Positions 26,188-34,725 of a stretch of 64,000 nucleotides of DNA are shown in pieces. The notes beneath the pieces were generated by a model that worked only from the letters and a program-made list of their open reading frames with translations, did not search any database and was not told where the DNA came from. Within the stretch, counting starts at the first letter, position 1. Every line of letters starts with the position of its first letter. Source of the stretch: Vibrio orientalis CIP 102891 = ATCC 33934 (GTDB lineage Bacteria; Pseudomonadota; Gammaproteobacteria; Enterobacterales; Vibrionaceae); assembly GCF_000176235.1 (NCBI RefSeq), contig NZ_ACZV01000005.1, positions 1,860,001 to 1,924,000 of the forward strand, read 5' to 3'. Made by a program: the position numbers and the translations under genes.

Positions 26188-26306
26188 AACTATCACCTTC
26201 TAAATCAATTAAAACAGATTACAAATATTGATTTCTCGGTTCCTTGGAGGCGACAAATCGGACTCATCCTTTGAGCATTTTCTCTTCGCTTTCGAAGTTG
26301 GTTACT

Positions 26307-26334
26307 AATATACCCCAAAGAAAATTAATTACAA
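26307..26334 (-). promoter_or_regulatory. Sigma-70 promoter of the VcdRP-like RNA
   Basis: On the minus strand TTGTAA (26329-26334), a 16-base spacer and TATATT (26307-26312) place the RNA start near 26300, about 113 bases before the small gene. Confidence 0.65.
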
Positions 26335-26341
26335 CCTTTTG

Positions 26342-26357
26342 CGTGACAAATATCACA
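26342..26357. promoter_or_regulatory. CRP site next to the VcdRP-like promoter
   Basis: CGTGACAAATATCACA matches TGTGA-N6-TCACA at nine of ten positions. The centre is about 49 bases before the inferred RNA start, not a standard class I or II activation position, which would suit repression or another mode. Confidence 0.65.
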
Positions 26358-26650
26358 TAAACTTCATAAATTGACTTCAATCAAATTTAAAGTGTAATTA
26401 AATTACAGAATCATCAGCCTGGTGACGGTGTTTTCTACAAAAGTTACGAACTTAGGTGCGTAAACGTTTTCGCGAAAAATACCCAATATGTGATTGCCCT
26501 TTTGCTTTCGATTTCTCTTTTACTACTACCTAAAGGTCTGTAGTGCTATGCTGTGGCCTCTATTTAATAGGTCAGATTTAGCTTTTTGTTCTGCCCGTAC
26601 AACCGCGCTGCACAACAAAATCTGGCATTATTCTTTTTAAGGAGTCATCC

Positions 26651-28123
26651 GTGTCTGAATTCCATTCTGAAATCAGCAACTTATCACCTGCTCCACTATG
26701 GCAGTTTTTCGATAAGATTTGTTCTATCCCTCACCCTTCTAAACATGAAGAAGCGCTAGCACAGTACATTGTGAAATGGGCAACAGAGCAAGGCCTACCA
26801 GTTCGCCGTGATCCAACAGGCAACGTTTTCATTAAAAAGCCGGCAACGCCGGGTATGGAAAACAAAAAGGGTGTCGTTCTACAAGCGCACATCGATATGG
26901 TGCCACAAAAGAATGAAGACACGGATCATGACTTCACTAAAGATCCTATCCAACCATACATTGATGGTGAATGGGTTACCGCTAAAGGCACAACCCTAGG
27001 TGCAGACAACGGCATGGGTATGGCTTCTTGTCTAGCTGTTCTGGCATCAACTGAGATCAAGCATGGTCCAATCGAAGTACTACTCACTATCGATGAAGAA
27101 GCAGGCATGACCGGTGCATTTGGTCTTGAAGCAGGTTGGTTAGAAGGCGATATCCTTCTTAATACTGACTCAGAGCAAGAAGGCGAAGTCTACATGGGCT
27201 GTGCTGGCGGCATTGATGGCGAAATGACTTTTGACATCAAACGTGAAGCAATCCCTGCAGGTTATGTGACTCGCCAGCTGATCCTTAAAGGCCTAAAAGG
27301 CGGTCACTCTGGCTGTGATATTCACACTGGTCGTGGTAACGCCAACAAGCTAGTTGCACGTTTCCTAGCGGGTCACGCACAAGAGCTCGATCTTCGCCTA
27401 GTTGAATTCCGCGGTGGTAGCCTACGTAATGCGATTCCTCGCGAAGCGTTTATCACGGTCGCTGTCCCTGCTGAAAACGAAGCTAAACTTGCAGAGCTGT
27501 TTGAGTTCTACACTAACCTGCTTAAAACAGAGCTAGGTAAAGTGGAAACTGACATTGTTTCTTTCAATGAAGCTATCAAAACCGACACACAAGTTTTAGT
27601 CGTTGCTGACCAACAACGCTTTATTGCTGCGCTAAACGCATGTCCAAATGGCGTGATTCGCATGAGCGATGAAATCGAAGGTGTGGTTGAGACTTCTCTT
27701 AACGTTGGTGTTATCACAACTGAAGAGAATCAGATTCAAGTGCTATGCCTAGTACGCTCACTGATTGACTCTGGTCGCCAGCAAGTAGAAGGCATGTTAG
27801 CTTCTGTTGCTGAGCTAGCGGGTGCACAGATTGAATTCTCTGGTGCTTACCCAGGTTGGAAGCCAGACGCGGATTCTGAAATCATGGCTATCTTCCGTGA
27901 CATGTATGAAGGCATCTACGGCCACAAACCAAACATCATGGTGATTCACGCCGGTCTTGAGTGTGGTTTATTTAAAGAACCTTACCCGAACATGGATATG
28001 GTTTCTTTCGGCCCGACCATCAAGTTCCCTCACTCTCCTGATGAGAAAGTGAAGATTGATACTGTCGCCCTATTCTGGGATCAAATGGTTGCGCTATTAG
28101 AAGCGATTCCTGACAAAGCCTAA
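26651..28123 (+). CDS. pepD: Aminoacyl-histidine dipeptidase (peptidase D)
   Basis: PepD hydrolyses Xaa-His and other dipeptides in the cytoplasm as an M20 zinc enzyme. Metal motifs are visible: LQAHIDMVPQK (about residue 80), GADNGMG, IDEEAGMTGAFGL and the late IHAGLECGLF. It is 490 aa long, close to E. coli (485). The start is GTG 26651, chosen because AAGGAG lies seven bases upstream. The divergent VcdRP-like RNA shares its upstream region. A bidirectional terminator follows. Confidence 0.96.
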   Translation: MSEFHSEISNLSPAPLWQFFDKICSIPHPSKHEEALAQYIVKWATEQGLPVRRDPTGNVFIKKPATPGMENKKGVVLQAHIDMVPQKNEDTDHDFTKDPIQPYIDGEWVTAKGTTLGADNGMGMASCLAVLASTEIKHGPIEVLLTIDEEAGMTGAFGLEAGWLEGDILLNTDSEQEGEVYMGCAGGIDGEMTFDIKREAIPAGYVTRQLILKGLKGGHSGCDIHTGRGNANKLVARFLAGHAQELDLRLVEFRGGSLRNAIPREAFITVAVPAENEAKLAELFEFYTNLLKTELGKVETDIVSFNEAIKTDTQVLVVADQQRFIAALNACPNGVIRMSDEIEGVVETSLNVGVITTEENQIQVLCLVRSLIDSGRQQVEGMLASVAELAGAQIEFSGAYPGWKPDADSEIMAIFRDMYEGIYGHKPNIMVIHAGLECGLFKEPYPNMDMVSFGPTIKFPHSPDEKVKIDTVALFWDQMVALLEAIPDKA

Positions 28124-28131
28124 GTCAATAT

Positions 28132-28167
28132 AAAAAAAGCCGAGCTATCACTAGCTCGGCTTTTTTA
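28132..28167. terminator. Bidirectional terminator between pepD and the DUF3332 gene
   Basis: AGCCGAGCTA and TAGCTCGGCT pair around TCAC, with a run of As on the left and Ts on the right, so it serves both convergent genes. Confidence 0.9.
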
Positions 28168-28182
28168 TCACTTACATGCGCT

Positions 28183-28722
28183 TTATGCTTGAGTCGCTAA
28201 ATAATCTTCAAGCTCTTGCAGGCTAGTTTCAGCGACTAATTCCCCGTCAATAAAGTAAGAAACCTCCTCGCCCTCTTTGACCCCAATAAGGGTAGCGCGC
28301 TCACCATTGTCATAGGTGATATCCATTTGGATCGTGTTTGCATCCAAAGAGAGCATGTGACCACGCTCAATAGTGCGATATTGGCTGATTGGGGCGATTG
28401 GTGCTTCTTTCAACGAATCATCCAGATCATCATTAATATCAATCATGGTTTCCGTCTTGGTATCGAAAATGTGTGGCTTACCATTTAGTGGGTTTTTACC
28501 TGTCCAAAACTCGAGCGAGTTAAAAATTAAATAATCCGCCGCGACAGTAATACCGTACACAGGTGCAAGTAACATGTTTAGGCCGCCCCTAGCATAACGG
28601 TTATCGACAGCTTCAACGTTAAACTTCATCAGCATTCCCGTGACAGCATTACTACCTACACAACCAGATAAGCTAATTGCAACCGCCGACAACGCCACTA
28701 CTTTTGCTATTGTTGTTTTCAT
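28183..28722 (-). CDS. DUF3332 family lipoprotein
   Basis: This 179-residue protein has a lipoprotein signal: a short basic start, a hydrophobic stretch and the lipobox LSGC with the acylated Cys at residue 21. The rest contains a hydrophobic segment (LAPVYGITVAADYLIFNSLEFW, about residues 52-73) and a beta-rich C-terminal part. I recognise it as DUF3332. No function is known to me. It stands alone, convergent with pepD, and has AGAGGG before its ATG. Confidence 0.8.
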   Translation of the reverse strand: MKTTIAKVVALSAVAISLSGCVGSNAVTGMLMKFNVEAVDNRYARGGLNMLLAPVYGITVAADYLIFNSLEFWTGKNPLNGKPHIFDTKTETMIDINDDLDDSLKEAPIAPISQYRTIERGHMLSLDANTIQMDITYDNGERATLIGVKEGEEVSYFIDGELVAETSLQELEDYLATQA

Positions 28723-29084
28723 AAATCCCTCTAACTATTGACGATAATGTTCATCAACAACTTTAGCGCACTTGTTAAGTTGCATATGTTATAGACGTCA
28801 ATAACCTATGATTAATCCTAAGAATTGGGCTTACAGTCCCAAATTTTAGACGCTTACTTTCTCACCATTATCGATAAATTAAATTTGTCGTCATGGACAT
28901 TTTATTTCGTTAGTCAGTAGCCAACGTGACTGATACAGTCCGCCTCCTTGAAGCTTCTTGGGCTCATCACAAACGCCCTCTTCAAGCGATAACTCAAATT
29001 TAAATAAACATTTTAAGTTGTATCGGTGGACTGAGTTTATCCCTAACTGAGTCTGTAATTCTCTCTAATAAAATTTGTACTGCG
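28723..29084. other. Intergenic region without a recognisable gene
   Basis: This is the divergent promoter space between the DUF3332 gene and the rim operon. It must hold both promoters, but no element close to consensus stands out. Partial dyads are visible (GTCA...TGAC near 28911-28930, TTGAAG...CTTCAA near 28947-28985), without a clear role. Confidence 0.6.
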
Positions 29085-29525
29085 ATGAAAGAAAAACTAT
29101 TAGTCGGTTGGCGAGAAACTCTTAGCCTGCCAGGTTTAGGTATTAGTGAAATTAATGCAAAAATTGATACCGGAGCCAGGACGTCTTGTTTACACGCGTT
29201 CAAAGTAGAGAGCTTTAAGAAGGACGAAGCTCTATGGGTCCGCTTCTGGATTCACCCAAAACAACACGACACGGATTTCGAAAAAGTTTGTGAAGCTAAA
29301 GTAATTGATGAGCGCACTGTGCGCGACTCAGGTGGTCATGAAGAGTCACGTTATGTGATCGAATCTGAACTGAGCATTGGCGGAAAAAGTTGGCCAATTG
29401 AAATTACTTTAACTAATCGCGAAAACATGGCTTTTCGCATGTTATTAGGTCGCACTGCAATGCACGATCGCATCATTGTCGACCCTGTTGAATCGTTTTT
29501 AGTCCCTTTCGAGGAAAGCAAATAA
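29085..29525 (+). CDS. RimB-like retropepsin-fold protein (putative ATP-dependent zinc protease family)
   Basis: This 146-residue protein belongs to the DUF785 / 'ATP-dependent zinc protease' family. The aspartic-protease-like DTGARTSCLHA motif (residues 29-39) and a late LLGRTAMHDRIIVDP block are visible. In Pseudomonas the rimABK operon has a related protein, RimB, acting with RimK. The stop codon overlaps the rimK ATG by one base (TAATG), which supports a shared role, perhaps trimming or processing glutamate tails. The protease activity is a family label, not shown here. Confidence 0.8.
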   Translation: MKEKLLVGWRETLSLPGLGISEINAKIDTGARTSCLHAFKVESFKKDEALWVRFWIHPKQHDTDFEKVCEAKVIDERTVRDSGGHEESRYVIESELSIGGKSWPIEITLTNRENMAFRMLLGRTAMHDRIIVDPVESFLVPFEESK

Positions 29526-30430
29526 TGAAAATTGGTATTCTGTCTCGCAACGCGAACCTGTACTCAACCAAGCGTCTAATTGAAGCGGCAGAAAGCCGTG
29601 GTCACGAAGTAAAGGTGATTGATGCGCTACGTTGTTACATGAATATCAACTCAGAAAAACCAGAGATCCACTTCAAAGGTGAAGAGCTGTCTGGCTTTGA
29701 TGCGATTGTTCCTCGAATCGGTGCGTCAGTAACATTCTACGGCACTGCGGTATTACGTCAGTTCGAAATGATGGGTGTGTACCCAGTTAACGAATCAGTA
29801 GCGATCACTCGTTCTCGTGACAAACTGCGCTCAATGCAGTTGCTATCGCGTAAAGGTATCGGTATGCCAATCACTGGCTTTGCTAGCAAGCCTGATGACG
29901 TAAAAGATCTACTTGAAATGGTAGGTGGCGCGCCAGTAGTGATCAAACTACTTGAAGGTACTCAAGGCATCGGTGTGGTTCTGGCTGAAACTCGTAAAGC
30001 AGCAGAAAGCGTTGTAGAAGCTTTCATGGGCCTAAAAGCAAACATCATGGTGCAAGAGTACATCAAGGAAGCTGGCGGTGCTGATATTCGCTGCTTCGTA
30101 CTTGGTGACAAAGTGATTGCAGCCATGAAGCGTCAAGGTGCTGAAGGTGAGTTCCGCTCAAACCTACACCGTGGTGGTAGTGCATCTTTAATTAAGATCA
30201 CTCCAGAAGAGCGCCGTACTGCGGTAGCGGCTGCGAAGATAATGGGTCTAAATGTGGCTGGGGTGGATCTCCTAAGATCAGACCGCGGTCCATTAGTCAT
30301 GGAAGTAAACTCATCTCCAGGTCTTGAAGGTATTGAGGCCGCAACTGGTAAAGACATTGCTGGAATGATTGTCGAATTTATTGAGAAGAATGCGGCAAGC
30401 AAAAGGACTAAAACTCGTGGCAAAGGCTAA
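29525..30430 (+). CDS. rimK: RimK, ATP-dependent alpha-L-glutamate ligase
   Basis: RimK adds glutamate residues to the C terminus of ribosomal protein S6 and can make poly-alpha-glutamate. The ATP-grasp fold is evident: VVIKLLEGTQGIGVVL in the middle (lysine and P-loop-like glycines), MVQEYIKEAGGADIRCFVLG, and the metal-binding end VMEVNSSPGLEGIE. It is 301 aa long against 300 in E. coli. It is the second of three overlapping genes: one base shared with the rimB-like gene and 14 with the next gene. Confidence 0.95.
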   Translation: MKIGILSRNANLYSTKRLIEAAESRGHEVKVIDALRCYMNINSEKPEIHFKGEELSGFDAIVPRIGASVTFYGTAVLRQFEMMGVYPVNESVAITRSRDKLRSMQLLSRKGIGMPITGFASKPDDVKDLLEMVGGAPVVIKLLEGTQGIGVVLAETRKAAESVVEAFMGLKANIMVQEYIKEAGGADIRCFVLGDKVIAAMKRQGAEGEFRSNLHRGGSASLIKITPEERRTAVAAAKIMGLNVAGVDLLRSDRGPLVMEVNSSPGLEGIEAATGKDIAGMIVEFIEKNAASKRTKTRGKG

Positions 30431-31484
30431 GAACAATAGCGCATTTGAATTTCTCGGCGAGTCTATCTCGCCGGGAGAACGTAAGGTTGTTGAGTTAGAA
30501 GCTGCCAAGCTCTATACCCATTCACCTTTATCGATCCCGGTTGAGATCATCAATGGTAAACAAGCAGGACCTGTCTTAATGGTCAACGCTGCTATCCATG
30601 GTGATGAACTCAACGGCGTTGAAATTGTACGACAGTTGATCAACACCATTGACGCTAACAAGCTCAAAGGTACTGTGATCGCTGTGCCAATCGTCAACGT
30701 ATTTGGCTTTATTCATAAATCGCGTTACCTACCGGATCGACGCGATCTAAACCGCTGCTTCCCAGGAAGTGAGAAAGGCTCGCTGGCTTCACGCATGGCG
30801 AATACTTTCTTCTCTCAGGTTGCTAAGCGCTGTGATTACATTCTGGACTTACACACGGGTGCGATTCACCGCACTAACCTGCCGCAAATTCGAGCAGATT
30901 TAAGTAACCCAGAAACACTTCGTATTGCTCAGGCGTTTGCTACGCCAGTGATAGTCGATGCTCCACTACGTGATGGTTCTCTGCGTAGCGAAGCTGAACG
31001 CCTGGGCATTCCGGTTCTGACATACGAAGCAGGCGAAGCATTGCGCTTTGAGCCTATTTGTATCAGTGCTGGTTTCATTGGTGTACAACGTGTAATGCAG
31101 GCGATTGGCATGCTGCGTTCAAGCCGTAAAAAGTTGCCAACACCTGTGATTGCAAAATCCACTAGCTGGCTACGTGCTGAAAGTGATGGCATCTTACGTA
31201 CTGTTGTAACACTGGGTGAGAAAGTTGAAAAAGGCCAAGTTCTGGCGTATATCAGCGCCCCACTCGGTCACAGTGAGATTGAACTTACTGCTCGCAAAGG
31301 CGGTATTGTTATCGGTCAACAGACACTACCTTTGGTAAACGAAGGCGACGCAATCTTCCACTTAGCTTACTTTGAGCAAGATGATGAAGAAGTTGAACAA
31401 GTGGTTGAGGAGTTCATTGAAGAGGTCACTGACCTTGACGTTGATCCATTAACGACTGGTCAAATCAACACGCCTGCTCAGTAA
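30417..31484 (+). CDS. Succinylglutamate desuccinylase/aspartoacylase (M14) family protein
   Basis: This zinc-hydrolase-like protein of the AstE/aspartoacylase group has zinc ligands in AAIHGDELNGVE and the later LDLHTGAIHR. A C-terminal barrel-like part follows from about residue 255 (SDGILRTVVTLGEKVEKGQ), then an acidic tail (DDEEVEQVVEEFIEEVTD). I set the start at GTG 30417 (VAKAKNNSAFEF), with AAGGA nine bases upstream, giving 355 aa. ATG 30390 is an alternative. It overlaps the end of rimK, so it probably acts on glutamylated products of RimK; this is inferred from context alone. Confidence 0.82.
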   Translation: MAKAKNNSAFEFLGESISPGERKVVELEAAKLYTHSPLSIPVEIINGKQAGPVLMVNAAIHGDELNGVEIVRQLINTIDANKLKGTVIAVPIVNVFGFIHKSRYLPDRRDLNRCFPGSEKGSLASRMANTFFSQVAKRCDYILDLHTGAIHRTNLPQIRADLSNPETLRIAQAFATPVIVDAPLRDGSLRSEAERLGIPVLTYEAGEALRFEPICISAGFIGVQRVMQAIGMLRSSRKKLPTPVIAKSTSWLRAESDGILRTVVTLGEKVEKGQVLAYISAPLGHSEIELTARKGGIVIGQQTLPLVNEGDAIFHLAYFEQDDEEVEQVVEEFIEEVTDLDVDPLTTGQINTPAQ

Positions 31485-31502
31485 ACTGAAGCTGTTAAAA
31501 AC

Positions 31503-31537
31503 AAAAAGCCCGCATATCACTATGCGGGCTTTTTATT
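31503..31537. terminator. Bidirectional terminator between the rim operon and the NSS transporter gene
   Basis: AGCCCGCATA and TATGCGGGCT pair around TCAC, flanked by As on the left and TTTTTATTTG on the right. Confidence 0.9.
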
Positions 31538-31570
31538 TGTCTGTCGCTTTCCTGTTAGCCAAATTGACTA

Positions 31571-32935
31571 CTAACCAAATGAGGCCCAGATAACCGTCGC
31601 CACTAAAACAGGGCAGACAAATTTCACATAAGCAGGCCATAGTTTACCAAACCAGCCTTGAGTGAACTCAGGGCAGCCCTGCTCTAGCTCTTTAATCTTT
31701 GAATGACGACTCCATACCCAACCACCAAATAAGCAGAACAACAGTGCTGCTGCTGGCTGTAGGTACTGAGTTGCCACCATCGCCACCAGGCCAAACAGCT
31801 CGCCAAAGTTATATACGATCACCACACTAAACAGAGCAATCAAACTACCAAGTACCCAACTCGTTGGTGTACGTTTGGTGTTGAAACGTTCGCTTACCAG
31901 AGCAACCGGACACTCCAACATGGAAATGGATGAGGTCAATGCTGCAATAGTAAGTAGCAAGAAGAACACAATGGCAAATAGCTGGCCCAATAGACCTAAG
32001 CTATCAAACATCAGTGGCAGGACCGTAAATACCAAGGTATCAGAGCTCAGCAACGAACCATCTTCAGCATAGATCTGCACGCCTTTTTGCATCGCGACAA
32101 ACATCGCAGGCATCACGACTAGTCCGGCAATAAACGCGACTGCGGTATCCACTAGCGTCACATTCATCGCCATCTTTGGCAGGTTTTCTTTTTTGCTTAG
32201 ATAAGAACCATAGATGAGCATTGAACAGCCACCAATAGTGAGCGAGAAGAATCCTTGCCCCATTGCCGCGAGAATCAACTTACGGTCCATCACCTTCGCA
32301 AAATCTGGGATCAGGTAATGCTTTAAACCTTCCATCGCCCCATTTTGCGTCATGATGTAGATAAACAGCAGACCAAATAAAATGAACAGAGCTGGCATCA
32401 AGCGTGTCGACCACTTCTCAATTCCTTCTTTCACGCCACCTTGAACAATTAAAATAGTCAGAACATAAAAAGTAATCGTACCAAAAAGGTTACGTTCAAC
32501 ACTGAAGCCTTTAAACCAAGCGGTTGCCGCCTCCATACCTAAAACATCAGTAACTGCGCCGAGCAAGAAACAGATCAACCAGCCACCCACGATGCTGTAG
32601 AAAGCCAATACTGCACTCGGCACACTTAGGCCGATCCAACCAACGGCAGCACCAATGCGTTTTCCGATAGGGTTACTAGTAAGTGAGCGCATACTATCAA
32701 CTGGGTTAGCTTGACCATGGCGACCAATGGCCATTTCAACCACCAGCATCGGGAACGCAACCACAAGGATCATCACTAGATAGACTAGCAAGAAAGCACC
32801 ACCGCCATTACTTGCTGCTTGGGTAGGAAAGCCCCAAATGTTACCAAGACCAACCGCAGCACCTGCTGCCGCGAGAATAAAACCAAGACGAGAGCCAAAG
32901 TGCTCACGAGATTGAGAGGAATCTGCCTGTGCCAT
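31571..32935 (-). CDS. Sodium-dependent neurotransmitter-symporter (NSS) family transporter
   Basis: This inner-membrane Na+-coupled amino-acid or amine symporter has the LeuT fold. The first helix carries AAAGAAVGLGNIWGFPTQAASNGGGAF, written here in pieces: AAAGAAVGLGNIW then GFPTQAASNGG. It is the unwound Na+/substrate segment typical of NSS proteins. About eleven hydrophobic segments are present. The start is ATG 32935 (MAQADSSQSREHF), giving 454 aa; the reading frame extends 16 codons further without a ribosome site. The substrate cannot be predicted. It is a single gene. Confidence 0.9.
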   Translation of the reverse strand: MAQADSSQSREHFGSRLGFILAAAGAAVGLGNIWGFPTQAASNGGGAFLLVYLVMILVVAFPMLVVEMAIGRHGQANPVDSMRSLTSNPIGKRIGAAVGWIGLSVPSAVLAFYSIVGGWLICFLLGAVTDVLGMEAATAWFKGFSVERNLFGTITFYVLTILIVQGGVKEGIEKWSTRLMPALFILFGLLFIYIMTQNGAMEGLKHYLIPDFAKVMDRKLILAAMGQGFFSLTIGGCSMLIYGSYLSKKENLPKMAMNVTLVDTAVAFIAGLVVMPAMFVAMQKGVQIYAEDGSLLSSDTLVFTVLPLMFDSLGLLGQLFAIVFFLLLTIAALTSSISMLECPVALVSERFNTKRTPTSWVLGSLIALFSVVIVYNFGELFGLVAMVATQYLQPAAALLFCLFGGWVWSRHSKIKELEQGCPEFTQGWFGKLWPAYVKFVCPVLVATVIWASFG

Positions 32936-33081
32936 ACTTCTTAACTTGCACCAATGAACTAGTTGACTAGTACAATAATACAAAACACCATGTTCAGCAA
33001 TTTATTTAGCAGCAACACTATAACTAATACAAAAAATACAGAGGTATAATTAAATAAAGATTAAAAAATCAGCATTTATCA

Positions 33082-34599
33082 TCATAAGGAGTGAATAACG
33101 AACTTGTTTCTCCCCAAATCCTTAGCTTGATAGAGAGCGGCATCTGCCACTAAGAAGATATCTTGAAGCTCATCAAACGGTTGCAGTGCGCAGTCTGCCA
33201 CACCAATAGAAACCGTGATACCGCCAGCGATGGGCGAATACTCATGCAGAATCTGTAGCTCGGCAATAGAAGCTCTTAACCATTCAGCCTCCTGCTGGTT
33301 ATCAATTTTCGACTCAGAGCTCAACACCACACAAAACTCTTCACCACCAAAGCGTGCAACAAACTTCTCTGACTGCGTTGGCGTTTGAACTAAGCACGAC
33401 GCGACCTGTTGAAGAACCCTATCCCCTTCAATATGACCATAATGATCGTTAAAGGGCTTAAAGTAGTCGATATCAATAAGCAGCAAGCTAATATGGCGTT
33501 GATCACGCTGCTCTAAGAGTGAGTCCCAATATTGTTGTAAGCTGCGTCGATTGCCTACTTTGGTCAAGGAGTCATGTAAAGCAAGCCACTCCAACTCTTT
33601 CTGCTTAGCTTCTAGCTGATTGAACACCTCATTGATACGGTAAACAAAGTCGCGCATTTCATACGAAATAAATGAATCTTGCTCGGTCAAGATAGAGGCG
33701 TTGCCACTCATCAAACTATCTAGGGCACTTCTGGCACGCTTAACTGGTTTAACGATGATGTGTGCTAGGCCTAAATTAAATGCGAACATAAATACAGCGA
33801 AAGCCAATACCGCAGACAGTTCTCGCCAAGTAATAAAGTCGGGGATCTTAGCCGAGTGATGAATCTCGACAAATACCGTCGACTCATTCTGATAGTCCAG
33901 TTTTTCAATCACTGATACGTTCTCAGCAAGGTGCTCGAAACTGTCGAGTTCATGTTTAGTTTTGATCTCGACCGTTAAGCCTGTCGCTTGTCTCAAAGTG
34001 CGGCTAAACTCTTGTCCGATAGGTTTAATCATCATCATAAACCCCTTATCGCAAGCAATCCCCTCACTATTACACACTCTTGATGTTGCCATTAAATGCG
34101 GCTGGTCATTCAAGACCAAAAACTTTATATATGAGGTGACTTTGTCTGTCGGCGAGCGCAAGCTGTCAGCCAATAGTGCGCCAAACTTATAGCGAATAGC
34201 TTGATATGAAAGCTCTTTATCCTCAACGTAGTCGTAAAGCCTCCCCCAAACCAGAGACACATTAGGATCAAAAATAAAAACACCGCTGACTTCCAAGGAG
34301 GAAAATGAGTGGTCATTTAAGCTGTCATGCAGGAGCTCATCATTGTGGCCCACAATATAATCAGCGACATCGTCCCACGAAGCATAATCCATCAAGTTTT
34401 TGGCGAGGTCGTTTTTTTGGATTCTGAGCAGTGTTTTAACTCGGTGAACTTCCTCTTGCTGCTGGGTAAGTGCGCGCTCAACGGCTAAATCGTAAGTAAA
34501 AAAATAGCGGAATGTGAGATAACAAATGACAAAGGTAGCCGCCATAAAAATAGAAGCTAAAACTGTTAACTGCTTGACAGAAAAGTTAGATATCTTCAC
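33082..34599 (-). CDS. Membrane diguanylate cyclase with CHASE4-like sensor and GGDEF domain
   Basis: The 505-residue protein has membrane segments at about 11-33 and 261-283. The periplasmic part contains the CHASE4 hallmark MDYASWDDVADYI (about residues 70-82). A short linker helix leads to a GGDEF domain from about residue 341 (HDSLTKVGNRRSLQQY). The catalytic motif is GGEEF at 418-422, with LLIDIDYFKPFNDHYGH upstream, so activity is expected. No RxxD inhibitory site precedes it. The product would be cyclic di-GMP made in response to an unknown periplasmic signal. It is a single gene. Confidence 0.9.
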   Translation of the reverse strand: MKISNFSVKQLTVLASIFMAATFVICYLTFRYFFTYDLAVERALTQQQEEVHRVKTLLRIQKNDLAKNLMDYASWDDVADYIVGHNDELLHDSLNDHSFSSLEVSGVFIFDPNVSLVWGRLYDYVEDKELSYQAIRYKFGALLADSLRSPTDKVTSYIKFLVLNDQPHLMATSRVCNSEGIACDKGFMMMIKPIGQEFSRTLRQATGLTVEIKTKHELDSFEHLAENVSVIEKLDYQNESTVFVEIHHSAKIPDFITWRELSAVLAFAVFMFAFNLGLAHIIVKPVKRARSALDSLMSGNASILTEQDSFISYEMRDFVYRINEVFNQLEAKQKELEWLALHDSLTKVGNRRSLQQYWDSLLEQRDQRHISLLLIDIDYFKPFNDHYGHIEGDRVLQQVASCLVQTPTQSEKFVARFGGEEFCVVLSSESKIDNQQEAEWLRASIAELQILHEYSPIAGGITVSIGVADCALQPFDELQDIFLVADAALYQAKDLGRNKFVIHSL

Positions 34600-34660
34600 A
34601 CAATCCTTGGGGTACGATTAAAAATGAGCCGGGATTAAACACAATTGCACTGTAATTGTC

Positions 34661-34690
34661 TATAAAAAGAGCACCCTACTGGTGCTCTTT
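34661..34690 (-). terminator. Terminator after the DUF2884 gene
   Basis: On the minus strand AGAGCACC and GGTGCTCT pair around a five-base loop, followed by TTTTTATA. Confidence 0.8.
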
Positions 34691-34725
34691 AAGTCTAGAC
34701 TGCAAATTAAGAGTAGTGCCGATGT

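Larger units (their letters stand above)
25983..26300 (-). ncRNA. vcdR: Candidate dual-function regulatory RNA, VcdRP-like
   Basis: A self-contained transcription unit of about 318 bases lies between the purine permease and pepD: promoter (26307-26334), structured 5' leader, 28-codon gene (26101-26187) and terminator (25983-26010). The 5' leader holds the hairpins CTTCG/CGAAG (26284-26297) and CTCA/TGAG. The part after the stop codon is about 118 bases, holds an ACTCT/AGAGT hairpin and a C-rich CACCCC segment, and ends in a T-rich terminator. From memory, V. cholerae has the CRP-controlled VcdRP, whose RNA part restrains PTS uptake mRNAs and whose short peptide binds citrate synthase; I recall the same locus near pepD. 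The identity is inferred, not proven. Confidence 0.65.

Noticed and set aside
26258..26269. GATGAGTCC in the 5' leader of the small RNA, reminiscent of a hammerhead ribozyme core
   Set aside because: The first part should read CTGATGA but is AGGATGA, and no CGAAA follows the second stem, so the catalytic core is missing.
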